From Streptomyces diastatochromogenes (GTDB taxonomy: Bacteria > Actinomycetota > Actinomycetes > Streptomycetales > Streptomycetaceae): a stretch of 64,000 nucleotides of DNA. The DNA lies in the NCBI GenBank assembly GCA_026913215.1, contig JAPTYK010000001.1, forward strand, positions 4,154,001 through 4,218,000, given 5' to 3'. The notes below the pieces were generated by a model. That model saw only the letters and a program-made list of their open reading frames with translations. It ran no database searches and was not told the DNA's origin. Positions 1 to 8,285 of this stretch are shown in pieces. Made by a program: the position numbers and the translations under genes. Position 1 is the stretch's first letter. Each line of letters begins with the position of its first letter.

Positions 1-473
1 TCGTCCAGCTCGCCCGCCAGGAGACCGATGGCCGCCCGGAGCTCGGGGCGGGCGCCGTCCCGGGCCGGCAGGTGGACCAGCGGCGGAGCTCCGCGAGCAG
101 CGGGTGCGCGTGGCTGCGGTCGAGGCGGTACTTGCCGCAGAGCATCTCGACCTCGCGGTCACGGCCGGCCGTCCGGGGAGGCCGCCGCCGGACCACCGCT
201 CGAAGGGCACCGCCCCGCCACCGTCTCCGCGTCGGCGGGCGCGTCCGCGATGACGTGCCCGGTGCCGTGCGGGAGCAGCACCGCGTCGCCCGCGCCGAGC
301 GCGACCGGTTCGCCGCCGTCGGGCAGTAGCCAGCAGCTCCCCCTGAGGACGATGTGGAAGCCGGCCCCTTCGTACGGGGCGAGCCGCGCGCACCAGCGTC
401 CGGCGACCCGCACCCGGTCGGAGGAGGGCCGCCCGACCCGTACGGCCGAGATCGCGTCGCTCACCACGTCCAT
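1..473 (-). CDS. AraC-family regulator, N-terminal cupin part (partial, frameshifted)
   Basis: The first ~90 codons read as the cupin-type ligand-binding domain found at the N terminus of AraC regulators: an MDVVSDAISAVRV start, an RGSCWL strand, then GDAVLLPHGTGHVI. After about 195 the frame is lost. Downstream, other frames give GKYRLDRSHAHPLLAEL and RPELRAAIGLLAGELD, which continue the same family, so at least two and probably three single-base losses are present (near 200, 180 and 90). The C-terminal helix-turn-helix half lies beyond the left edge. It diverges from the MBL hydrolase at 572 across 98 bp, so that gene is a plausible target. Family call is from recalled motifs. Confidence 0.7.
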
Positions 474-498
474 GGAGGGGAGCGTACCCCCGAGGGGA

Positions 499-564
499 TG
501 AGCCTCTCGCGTATCCGCAGGAGCAGTTCGAGCATTGAGAGGCTCACCGCCCCCTCCCTACTGT
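499..564 (+). promoter_or_regulatory. Promoter of MBL hydrolase with overlapping inverted repeat
   Basis: TTGAGA at 535-540 and TACTGT at 559-564 are 18 bp apart, and the ATG at 572 lies 8 bases downstream of the -10 box, so the transcript may be leaderless; no Shine-Dalgarno is visible. TGAGCCTCTC (499-508) and GAGAGGCTCA (537-546) form a perfect 10-bp inverted repeat whose right arm overlaps the -35 box, a good position for an operator of the divergent AraC-type gene. Confidence 0.45.
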
Positions 565-571
565 CGACCGC

Positions 572-1492
572 ATGACGGATACGAACGAGAGCGCGCAGAG
601 CATCGTCCTGGGGGACGTCGAGATCATCCGGATCGTCGAGTGGCAGGGGCCGTTCGCCCCCGCCCGCGCCCTCGTCCCGGACGCCGGGGCCGAGGTGTGG
701 AAGGACCACGAGGAGTGGCTGGCGCCGGACCACTGGGCGCCGGACAGCGACAGCGCGGTGATGGCCCTGCAGACCTGGGTGCTGCGCAGCGGCGGGCGGA
801 CGGTCCTGGTCGACACCGGGGTGGGCGACGGTCGGGAGCGGCCCCACTCGCCGCAGTTCCACCACCGGCAGGACGGTCTCCTCGGCCGTCTGGAGCGGGC
901 GGGCATCCGCCCCGGGGACGTCGACGTCGTCGTGAACACGCATCTGCACGCCGACCACGTCGGCTGGAACACGTACGACGCGGGCGGGGAGTGGGCGCCG
1001 ACCTTCCCGAACGCCCGCTACCTCCTCCCGGCCGCCGACGACTTCCACTTCGGCCCGGACAACGCGTACGGCGGCGGCCTCCGCGAGGAGGACCGGCTGA
1101 TCTACGAGGACAGCGTGGCGCCCGTGCACCGCGCCGGGCTGATCACCCTCTGGGACGGCTCCCACCGCATCGACGAGAACCTCCTCCTGGAGTCCGCCCC
1201 CGGTCACACCCCGGGCTCGGCCGTCCTCCGACTGGCCTCGGGTACCGACCGCGCGGTCTTCGTCGGTGACCTCCTCCACAGCCCCGTGCAGATCCTCGAC
1301 CCTGCGCGCGCCAGCTGCTTCTGCCTGGACCCGGCAGGCGCGGCGGCGAGCCGCCGACGGATCCTCGCACGGGCCGCCGACGCACGGGAGCTGGTCGTGC
1401 CCGCGCACTTCGCCGGGGCTGGCGCCGCCGAAGTGCGCAGGGAGGGCACGGGGTTCGCCGTGACCGCGTGGGCGGCCTACGGCACGCGCTGA
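572..1492 (+). CDS. MBL-fold metallo-hydrolase
   Basis: Intact 306-residue metallo-beta-lactamase-fold hydrolase, cytoplasmic (no signal peptide). The zinc-binding signature HLHADH lies at residues 124-129, preceded by VDTGVGDG near 81 and followed by the second metal region SAPGHTPGS near 208 and FVGDLLHSP near 228. The layout resembles AHL-lactonase/N-acyl hydrolase-like members, but the substrate cannot be told from sequence. The ATG at 572 follows a promoter-like sequence directly, without an RBS. Divergent from a broken AraC-type regulator. Confidence 0.85.
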   Translation: MTDTNESAQSIVLGDVEIIRIVEWQGPFAPARALVPDAGAEVWKDHEEWLAPDHWAPDSDSAVMALQTWVLRSGGRTVLVDTGVGDGRERPHSPQFHHRQDGLLGRLERAGIRPGDVDVVVNTHLHADHVGWNTYDAGGEWAPTFPNARYLLPAADDFHFGPDNAYGGGLREEDRLIYEDSVAPVHRAGLITLWDGSHRIDENLLLESAPGHTPGSAVLRLASGTDRAVFVGDLLHSPVQILDPARASCFCLDPAGAAASRRRILARAADARELVVPAHFAGAGAAEVRREGTGFAVTAWAAYGTR

Positions 1493-1498
1493 CGGGGG

Positions 1499-2913
1499 TC
1501 AGGCGCTGACGGGGGAGTCCTCGACGGGGGAGACGGGGGTGACGGGAGCGGCGGGGGTGACGGGGGTGACGGGAGCGGCGGCCGTGGTCTCGGCCTTGGC
1601 CTCGGTCCCGTTCCCGTCCCTGCTTCCGCTCCCGGTCCCGCTCCCGGTCCCGTTTCCGCTCCCGGTCCCGTTCCCGGTCCCGCTCCCGGTCTCGGCGGTG
1701 TCGTCGGCCAGGGCCTTCCGCAGGCGGGTCAAGTACCCGGCGGCGGCGGCGACGCCGATCGCGGCCGTCACCACCCACAGCACGTCCGGCCCCGGTCCGT
1801 CGACGATCGCGCCGGCGCCGATCGGGGCGACGAAGCCCGCGACGGCCCAGGACATGCCCATGACGCCCTGGTAGCGGCCCCGGGCGTGCTCGGGGGCGAG
1901 GCGGGCGGTGGCGGCGGCGTTCGTCGGGACGTGGATCATCTCGCCGACCGTCCAGACGACCACGGTCGCGGCGAAGGCGACGGAGGAGCCGGCGAGGGCG
2001 GTGGCGCCGGTGCCGAGGGCGAAGAGGAGGGCGGAGAGGGACAGCAGGAGGACGGGCGATCGCTTGTCGGTCAGCTTGTTGACGAGCAGCTGGAAGCCGA
2101 CGATCACGATGCCGTTGACGGCGATGACGACGCCGTACGAGGAGGGGGAGAGGCCCTGCTCGGCCATGGTCAGCGGCAGGCCGATCCACGGGGCGGTGAA
2201 GACGAGGCAGACGAGGAGGTTGAGCAGCACGAGCGTCCGGAAGGGCGCGTCGCGCAGCACGGTCAGCATGCTGACCTTCTCCTCGGCGACGGGCTCGCCC
2301 GCCGTGTCGGTCCTGCCCTCCGGGCGGGTCTCGGGAGCCGGAGGAAGACGATGACGGCGCACAGGGTGGTGGCGACGGCGTCGACGACGAAGAGGGTGCG
2401 GTAGCCGAGGAAGGCGGCCGCGCCGCCGCCGATGGAGGCGATGGCGAAGCCGAGGTTGAGGGCCCAGTAGTTGAGGGCGTACGCCCGGCGCACGTCGTGG
2501 GCGGGGACCATGTCGGCGATGGTCGCGTTGATGGAGGGGCGGACGGCCTGCATGGCGACGCCCATGAGGAGGACGACGGCGGCGATGGCCCAGGCGCTGG
2601 TGACGACGGCGAGGGCGGCGGCGCAGGCGGCGGCCGCGAGGTGCATGGTGACCATGGTGGGGCGGCGGCCCCAGCGGTCGGTGAGGGCGCCGCCGAGCGG
2701 CGATCCCGCCACGCCTCCCAGTCCGTGGAGGGCGACGACGAGTCCGGCGAACCAGGCGGAGTGCCCGAGCTCCACGGTCAGGTAGAGGGAGAGGAAGGTG
2801 AGGACGAAGGCGCCGGTCCGGTTGACCAGGGTCGAGAGCCACAGCCACCAGAAACCCGGCGGGAGTCCGGAGACCGTCTCGCGGGCCGATCGTCTGAGCG
2901 AATCGATGGACAT
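1499..2913 (-). CDS. MFS transporter (one frameshift)
   Basis: Major facilitator superfamily efflux-type permease of about 471 residues once one base is restored. The N-terminal half starts MSIDSLRRSARETVSG at 2913 with a G-rich RBS upstream and carries the loop motif GGALTDRWGRRPTM after TM2. The second half continues from TRPEGRTDTAG in the neighbouring frame. The break is at a CCC run near 2334; adding one C gives 1416 nt, a multiple of three. The C terminus has a low-complexity Gly/Thr/Ser/Asn tail (DNA about 1605-1690) and a Pro/Val/Thr stretch. Drug or metabolite export is typical; substrate unknown. Confidence 0.8.
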
Positions 2914-2934
2914 GTGAGGCGGCCCCCTGCTGTA

Positions 2935-3010
2935 CGTAAGCCCTGCTTCCGGCTCCCGTAACTTACGCATCTCATACGTCGGACGCCAGTGAATTGACGA
3001 CGCGCGTCAA
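2935..3010. promoter_or_regulatory. Operator-like palindromes between MFS gene and gpmA
   Basis: Three symmetric elements lie in the 125-bp divergent spacer: CGTAAG (2935-2940) with CTTACG (2962-2967); GTAACTTAC at 2958-2966 (4-bp arms around one base); and TTGACGACGCGCGTCAA at 2994-3010 (6-bp arms, 5-bp centre). No dedicated regulator gene is next to them. Confidence 0.4.
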
Positions 3011-3038
3011 TCGTCAGCGGTCTATTAGGCTCGTACGC

Positions 3039-3799
3039 ATGGCCGACGCACCGTACAAGCTGATCCTCCTCCGCCACGGCGAGAGCGAGTGGAACGAGAA
3101 GAACCTGTTCACCGGATGGGTGGACGTGAACCTCACCGCCAAGGGCGAGAAGGAGGCGACGCGCGGCGGCGAGCTGCTCAAGGACGCCGGCCTGCTGCCC
3201 GACGTGCTGCACACCTCCTCCAGAAGCGCGCCATCCGCACCGCGCAGCTCGCCCTCGAGTCCGCCGACCGCCACTGGATCCCGGTCAGCCGCTCCTGGCG
3301 CCTCAACGAGCGCCACTACGGCGCCCTCCAGGGCAAGGACAAGGCCCAGACGCTCGCCGAGTTCGGTGAGGAGCAGTTCATGCTGTGGCGCCGCTCGTAC
3401 GACACCCCGCCGCCGGCCCTCTCCGACGACAGCGAGTACTCGCAGGCCCACGACGCCCGCTACGCCTCGATCCCGCCGGAGCTCCGTCCGCAGACCGAGT
3501 GCCTCAAGGACGTCGTCGAGCGGATGCTCCCGTACTGGTACGACAACATCGTCCCGGACCTCCTCGCCGGCCGCACCGTCCTCGTCGCCGCCCACGGCAA
3601 CAGCCTCCGCGCCCTCGTCAAGCACCTCGACGGCATCTCCGACGCCGACATCGCCGGCCTCAACATCCCCACCGGCATCCCGCTCTCCTACGAGCTCGAC
3701 GAGAACTTCAAGCCCCTCAACCCCGGCGGCACCTACCTCGACCCGGAGGCCGCCGCGGCCGCCATCGAGGCCGTCAAGAACCAGGGCAAGAAGAAGTAG
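3039..3799 (+). CDS. gpmA: 2,3-bisphosphoglycerate-dependent phosphoglycerate mutase (one frameshift)
   Basis: Glycolytic interconversion of 3- and 2-phosphoglycerate in the cytoplasm. The start MADAPYKLILLRHGESEWN holds the RHGE motif with the phosphohistidine; the second catalytic histidine is in AAHGNSLRAL. A base is missing at a CC run near 3220: VLHTS should run on into QKRAIRTAQLALE, which is in the next frame. Restoring it gives 762 nt and 253 residues, the usual length. A glycolytic mutase is unlikely to be dead, so this is probably a sequence error. A strong hairpin follows the stop. Confidence 0.93.
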
Positions 3800-3813
3800 C
3801 CCTCAGCACGATC

Positions 3814-3852
3814 AAGGCCCCCACCTGCGGTTCCTCCGCGAGTGGGGGCCTT
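3814..3852 (+). terminator. gpmA terminator hairpin
   Basis: Perfect 11-bp stem: AAGGCCCCCAC (3814-3824) pairs with GTGGGGGCCTT (3842-3852), enclosing a GC loop that can fold again. It lies 15 bp after the gpmA stop. Confidence 0.8.
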
Positions 3853-3902
3853 GTCCGTACGCCCGTTTGTACCTGCGGGCCCTCCCCGGGCCCCTTGCCG
3901 CG

Positions 3903-4636
3903 CTACACGGCCGGGCGGGGGGCCCGGGAGCGCAGCCTGTGGGAGAGGAGGCCGAGCAGGACGGCGTTGAGGAGGCCGGAGAGGGCGGTGCCGAGGGAGA
4001 AGAGCAGGGGGGCCGTCCAGGTGGGGGAGGGGAGCACCTCGAAGGGGGCGGAGGCGGCGAGGGCGAGGAGGCTGAACGGGGCCGTGGCCATGAGGGGCCA
4101 GATGCCGGCGAAGCCGGGGTCGGGGAGGACGAAGGTGGCGCAGAGGAAGAAGCCCAGGGCGGCCGCGACCACGGCGAGGTAGGCGCGGGCGAGCCAGTTG
4201 TCGACCGCGGGGGCCAGCAGGGTGCGGATTCGCTTCGGGCGGGTGGCCGTGGGGGTGCGGGGTTCCTTCGGGCGGGTGTCGGTGGGGGCCTGCGCGGCGC
4301 TTCTCATCGGCTCGGTCGTGGCCCGGGTGGCGAGGGCTCCGAGGGCGGCGGCGTTCACGAGGGCGCACAGGAGGAGCCATGCGGTGAAGGCGGCGACCGC
4401 CGCCGCGTCGGCCGCTCCGGCGATCTCGGCGCCGGGGTCGAGGGGAGGAAGACGGCGAGGAAGGAGAGGGGCGCCGTCAGGAGCAGCGGGCTTCCGGCGA
4501 GGGCGCTCTCCGGGAAGAGGAACATGGCCGTGAGGGAGACGGCGAACACCGCCAGGTAGCCCCGGGCGAGCCAGTTGCCCGAAGCGAGTGCGAGGAGGCG
4601 GCGCGGGAGGCGGCGGGGGCGGGAGGCGGTCGGCAT
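3903..4636 (-). CDS. Multi-pass membrane protein with tandem duplicated domain (SCO4225-like)
   Basis: After one missing C is restored near 4440 (FLP to PLDPGAEIAG), a 244-residue membrane protein is read. It consists of two similar units, each opening with NWLARxYLAV and holding about four hydrophobic helices: unit 1 LAVFAVSLTAMFLFPE to CALVNAAALGALATR, unit 2 LAVVAAALGFFLCATFVLPD to NAVLLGLLSHRLR. An ATGA overlap occurs between the units (near 4305), so the native arrangement may be two overlapping genes fused by a second lost base. The start at 4636 has GAGG 8 bases upstream. Resemblance to the SCO4225 membrane family is from memory; function unknown. Confidence 0.55.
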
Positions 4637-4699
4637 CGGTCGTTCCTCGGGTAGGGCCGTTGGTGATCTCCACGATGGATCAGGGGGCGCGCCCGGACA

Positions 4700-4715
4700 T
4701 GAGTACCGGTACTCA
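4700..4715. promoter_or_regulatory. Perfect 16-bp palindrome TGAGTACCGGTACTCA
   Basis: Fully symmetric 16-bp sequence, 64 bp upstream of the minus-strand membrane protein start (4636). The rest of 4637-4944 holds no gene I can support. A 7-bp stem (4901-4907 with 4921-4927) sits in the leader of the gene at 4945. The palindrome has the form of a dimeric repressor operator; I do not recognise the regulator. Confidence 0.5.
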
Positions 4716-4944
4716 CCGGCAGGGGTGCGGAAACCGCACCCGTCTGCGCCAGACCCTCAGACCGGACCTCGCCCGCGCGGGTGTCGTACGGGGGTCCCGG
4801 GGAAGTCCTCGCTCCGGGGCCCGGTCCTGTCCGCCGGACGGGTGAGGGCGAAACCTTCCGGCTGCCGTGCGCCGCGTACGCGGGGGCGAGGGGGGTTAGA
4901 GGTGGGGTGACCTTGGTCGTCCCCACCGAAACGAGAAAACCCCC

Positions 4945-5298
4945 GTGCGTCTCCGCCACTCCCTCGCCGCCGTCTGCGGCGCACTCGCCCTCACCGCCAC
5001 CCTGGCCTCCCCCGCCCACGCCGCCACCGGCGACTTCCACTACCGGTTCGTCGGGATCAACGGCGAACCGCAGACGGGCACGCTCGACGACCCGGCGAGC
5101 GGGGAGTGCCTCACGATCCCCGAGGTCGCCGACCCGAACTCCTCCGAGCCCGCCTTCGCGCCGCACAACGACACGGACGAGAAGGCGATCGTCTTCACGG
5201 GGCCCGACTGCTCCGGCGACACCTGGATCCTCCGCCCCCACGGCCGCCCGGCCAGCGACCGGCTGAAGCTGCGTTCGGTGGTGTTCTTCCGGCCGTAG
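4945..5298 (+). CDS. Small secreted protein
   Basis: 117 residues. The N terminus is a Sec signal peptide: MRLRHS, then a hydrophobic run to ASPAHA with likely cleavage after AHA (residue ~27). The mature part is about 90 residues, hydrophilic, with two Cys (GECLTIPE and GPDCSGD) that could form one disulfide once exported. Starts with GTG. No family recognised. Confidence 0.7.
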   Translation: MRLRHSLAAVCGALALTATLASPAHAATGDFHYRFVGINGEPQTGTLDDPASGECLTIPEVADPNSSEPAFAPHNDTDEKAIVFTGPDCSGDTWILRPHGRPASDRLKLRSVVFFRP

Positions 5299-5331
5299 TC
5301 GGGCATCGGCGGGGGTCGTTACGGTTCAGGC

Positions 5332-5799
5332 ATGAGCACCACACTCCGCCTGGAACAGATCACCCCCGCCAACGTCGACGCCGCCCTCGCCCTGCGCGTC
5401 CATCCCCACCAGGAGCACAACGTCGCCCCCGTCGTGCGCTCCCTCGCGGAGGCGTACGCCTTCGGGGAGACGGCCTGGCCCCGGCTGATCTTCGACGGCG
5501 ACGAACTCGTCGGTTTCCTGATGGCCTTCCTCGACATCCAGTGGAACGCGGAGAAGGACCCCACCGACCGGCGCAGCGGGCTCTGGCGGCTCAACATCTC
5601 CGCCGACGTCCAGGGCAAGGGATACGGGCGCTTCGCCGTCGAGGCCCTGCGCGAGGAGCTGCGCCGGCGCGGCGAGCAGCGGTTCTACGTGACCTGGGAG
5701 CCCGGCGAGGACGGTCCCGGCGCCTTCTACGACAAGCTGGGATTCCGTCCGACCGGCGAGGACAGCGGCGGGCAGGTCGTCGGCGTGCTCGACATATAG
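5332..5799 (+). CDS. GNAT-family N-acetyltransferase (spermidine acetyltransferase-like)
   Basis: 155 residues with GNAT signatures: acetyl-CoA-binding loop VQGKGYGRFAVEAL near residues 88-101, and the late motif FYDKLGFRPTGE. The opening LEQITPANVDAALAL and the HxxxxVAPVVRSLAEAY region resemble the PaiA/SpeG-like polyamine acetyltransferase group, but the substrate is inferred only. Monocistronic: a strong bidirectional hairpin follows at 5827-5860. Confidence 0.75.
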   Translation: MSTTLRLEQITPANVDAALALRVHPHQEHNVAPVVRSLAEAYAFGETAWPRLIFDGDELVGFLMAFLDIQWNAEKDPTDRRSGLWRLNISADVQGKGYGRFAVEALREELRRRGEQRFYVTWEPGEDGPGAFYDKLGFRPTGEDSGGQVVGVLDI

Positions 5800-5826
5800 G
5801 AAGACATGGAGGAAGACACGGAGGAA

Positions 5827-5860
5827 GGAGAGGGGGTGCGGCGTGCCGCACCCCCTCTCC
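5827..5860. terminator. Bidirectional terminator
   Basis: Perfect 15-bp stem (5827-5841 with 5846-5860) around a CGTG loop, placed between the convergent GNAT gene and the small Cys-rich gene. Confidence 0.85.
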
Positions 5861-5865
5861 ACCGG

Positions 5866-6018
5866 TCAGCCGGAGCAGCCCCCGCACTGGCACGGGGAGC
5901 CGGACTGGCAGCCGCAGCCGCAGCCCGAACCGCAGCCGCAGGCACCGAGCACCGGCAGGAACACCGCCTCGCGCGGCGCCTCCGCCCCGGATTCGGTCGT
6001 CATGGGGGATTCGGCCAT
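5866..6018 (-). CDS. Cysteine-rich small peptide (50 aa)
   Basis: Starts MAESPMTTESG at 6018 with an excellent RBS (GGAGGG, 6 bases upstream). The last 25 residues contain eight cysteines alternating with Gly, Ser and Gln (CGCGSGCGCGC, then PCQCGGC). Such a tail suggests thiolate metal binding or a modified peptide substrate; no signal peptide. It lies between the GNAT and phoU and is bounded by a terminator. No family recognised, but the strong RBS and defined composition argue for a real gene. Confidence 0.65.
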   Translation of the reverse strand: MAESPMTTESGAEAPREAVFLPVLGACGCGSGCGCGCQSGSPCQCGGCSG

Positions 6019-6110
6019 GGGGGTCCCTCCCTTTCGAGGCGAGCATCGCCTCCCCCCATTGCATGCCCACTCGGACCGGCGCATCAACGGCGCATCGAAG
6101 CCCGTGACGC

Positions 6111-6791
6111 CTACGCGCCCTCCACCGGCGCGTCCGCCGCCTGCAGCTCGTCCGCGTGCTCGCCCGTCACCAGGTAGACGACGCGCTTCGCCACCGACAC
6201 CGCGTGGTCCGCGAACCGCTCGTAGTAGCGGCCGAGGAGCGTCACGTCCACGGCCGTCTCGATGCCGTGCTTCCAGCGGTCGTCCATCAGGTGCTGGAAG
6301 AGCGTCCGGTGCAGCAGGTCCATCTCGTCGTCGTCCTGCTCCAGCTGGAGCGCCAGGTCGACGTCCTTCGTGATGATGACCTCCGCGGCCTTCGCCATCA
6401 GGCGCTGCGCCAGCTGCCCCATCTCCAGGATGGTCGCGTGCAGGTCCCGCGGCACCGCCGTCTCCGGGAACCGCAGCCGCGCCAGCTTCGCCACGTGCTG
6501 CGCCAGGTCGCCGGAGCGCTCCAGGTCGGCGCTCATCCGCAGCGAGGTCACCACGATCCGCAGGTCCGTCGCCACGGGCTGCTGCCGGGCGAGCAGCGCT
6601 ATGGCCCGCGCCTCCAGGTCGTGCTGGAGGTCGTCGACCTTCTGGTCCGCGGCGATCACGCTCTCCGCGAGCTTGAGGTCCGCGTCGAGCATCGCCGTCG
6701 TGGCGCGCCCGATCGCCGACCCGACGAGCCGGGCCATCTCGACCAGGCCCTCGCCGATCGAGTCCAGTTCCTCGTGGTACGCGTCCCGCAT
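6111..6791 (-). CDS. phoU: Phosphate transport system regulatory protein PhoU
   Basis: 226 residues, two tandem PhoU helical-bundle repeats, each with an E/DxxxD-type metal-binding helix: first repeat LDSIGEGLVEMARLVGSAIGRATTAML, DLRIVVTSLRMSADLERSGDLAQHVAK; second repeat VDVTLLGRYYERFADHAVSVAKRVVYLVTGE. In bacteria it couples Pst phosphate uptake to the PhoR-type kinase and lowers Pho signalling when phosphate is plentiful. It diverges from phoR, as is usual in Streptomyces, and shares the Pho-box region 6885-6992. Confidence 0.95.
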   Translation of the reverse strand: MRDAYHEELDSIGEGLVEMARLVGSAIGRATTAMLDADLKLAESVIAADQKVDDLQHDLEARAIALLARQQPVATDLRIVVTSLRMSADLERSGDLAQHVAKLARLRFPETAVPRDLHATILEMGQLAQRLMAKAAEVIITKDVDLALQLEQDDDEMDLLHRTLFQHLMDDRWKHGIETAVDVTLLGRYYERFADHAVSVAKRVVYLVTGEHADELQAADAPVEGA

Positions 6792-6884
6792 GGATGTCCC
6801 TCTCTACGCAAAACTCCGGGGTCCGGGTGAGGCTCGGACCCCCACGCTCCCACGTTCGGCCCCCTGTGCGTCGGGTTCCACCCC

Positions 6885-6992
6885 CTGATGTGAATCAGCA
6901 CTTTCGCCCAGGTGAACTCTGGGCGACGCACGCCACCCCGGTCTCCGGATCAAATGAACCACCCGGGTCCCCACGGTGAACTCTGGGCGACG
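6885..6992. promoter_or_regulatory. Two Pho-box-like clusters in phoU/phoR spacer
   Basis: Read on the minus strand, GTTCACCTGGG (6917-6907) and ATTCACATCAG (6895-6885) are in phase with an 11-bp spacing and a weak middle unit. A second cluster, GTTCACCGTGG (6981-6971) and GTTCATTTGAT (6959-6949), repeats the pattern. GTTCACC-type 11-bp direct repeats are the known binding sites of PhoP. The 18-bp GGTGAACTCTGGGCGACG occurs exactly twice, at 6911-6928 and 6975-6992. Confidence 0.65.
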
Positions 6993-7055
6993 ACTGTTCG
7001 AGCAGCCACTCGGACGGCTGGGAGACTGTCCGCGACGCCGCATAACCTTGGAGCC

Positions 7056-8285
7056 ATGGACGTGAACGCGGCGGTCGCCGCATTGGCAGCGATCGCCGGC
7101 GTGTGCACCGGCGTGATCGCCATGCTGGCGTTCCGCTGGAGCGAACGCGACCAGGCGCGACCGACCCGTACCTCACTGCACATCGACGCCGTGCTCCCGC
7201 CCGGCGTCGACACCGTGCTGTCCGTGCTGCGCTCCTCCGCGGTCGTCCTCGACGAGAGCGACTCCGTGGTGAAGGCCAGCTCGGCGGCGTACGCGCTCGG
7301 CCTGGTCCGCGGCGGCAAGCTGGCCGTCGAACCCATGCTCAACATGGCCCGCGACACCCGTCGTGACGGAGAGATACGGCAGGTGGAGCTCGACCTGGCC
7401 CGGCGCGGCACCGGACGCGGCGAGGCCCTCGCCGTCTCCGCCCGCGTCGCCCCGCTGGGCTCGCGGCTCGTGCTGCTCCTGGTCGAGGACCTCACCGAGG
7501 CCCGGCGCATCGAAGCGGTGCGGCGCGACTTCGTCGCCAACGTGAGCCATGAGCTCAAGACTCCCGTCGGCGCGCTCTCCCTGCTCTCCGAGGCGGTCAT
7601 GGACGCCTCGGACGACCCCGAGGCGGTCACCCGCTTCGCGGGCCGCATGCAGATCGAGGCGACCCGCCTCACCAACCTCGTACAGGAGCTCATCGACCTC
7701 TCCCGCGTGCAGAACGACGACCCGCTGGAGGACTCCGAGCCGGTCTCCGTGGACCAGCTCGTCGCCGAGGCGATCGACCGCTCCCGCCAGCCCGCCTCCA
7801 CCAAGCAGATCACCATGGTCTCCGGTGGGGCGTCCGATCTCTACGTGTGGGGCAGCCGGGGCCAGCTCGCCGCGGCCCTCGGCAACCTCGTCGAGAACGC
7901 CGTGAACTACTCCCCGGCCCGTACGAGGGTGGGCATCGCCGCCCGCCACGTCGCGGCGCCCGGCGGGGACCTGATCGAGATAGCCGTGACCGACCAGGGC
8001 ATCGGCATCTCGGAGAAGGACCGCGAGCGGATCTTCGAGCGCTTCTACCGCGTCGACCCGGCCCGCTCCCGTGCCACCGGCGGTACGGGGCTCGGCCTGG
8101 CCATCGTCAAGCACGTGGCCGCCTCGCACGGCGGGGAGGTCACCGTCTGGAGCACCGAGGGTCAGGGCTCCACCTTCACCCTGCGGCTGCCCGAGGCGGG
8201 CGCCGTACGGGACCGCCGGCCCGCCTCGCCCCCCACCCCAGATCTACTGACCGAACCGCTTCCCGCCCCGGAGGTCCTTCCGTGA
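7056..8285 (+). CDS. phoR: Phosphate-sensing histidine kinase PhoR (SenX3-like)
   Basis: 409-residue membrane sensor kinase. It has a single N-terminal TM segment (VAALAAIAGVCTGVIAMLAF, residues ~6-25), a short PAS-like region, the HisKA phosphoacceptor in FVANVSHELKTP near residue 160, then HATPase boxes N (NLVENAVNYSP), G1 (DQGIGISEKD) and G2 (GTGLGLAIVKHV). The ATG at 7056 is preceded by CTTGGAG. The stop overlaps the phoP GTG by two bases (GTGA), so the two are translationally coupled. The Pho-box clusters upstream imply autoregulation. Confidence 0.93.
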   Translation: MDVNAAVAALAAIAGVCTGVIAMLAFRWSERDQARPTRTSLHIDAVLPPGVDTVLSVLRSSAVVLDESDSVVKASSAAYALGLVRGGKLAVEPMLNMARDTRRDGEIRQVELDLARRGTGRGEALAVSARVAPLGSRLVLLLVEDLTEARRIEAVRRDFVANVSHELKTPVGALSLLSEAVMDASDDPEAVTRFAGRMQIEATRLTNLVQELIDLSRVQNDDPLEDSEPVSVDQLVAEAIDRSRQPASTKQITMVSGGASDLYVWGSRGQLAAALGNLVENAVNYSPARTRVGIAARHVAAPGGDLIEIAVTDQGIGISEKDRERIFERFYRVDPARSRATGGTGLGLAIVKHVAASHGGEVTVWSTEGQGSTFTLRLPEAGAVRDRRPASPPTPDLLTEPLPAPEVLP

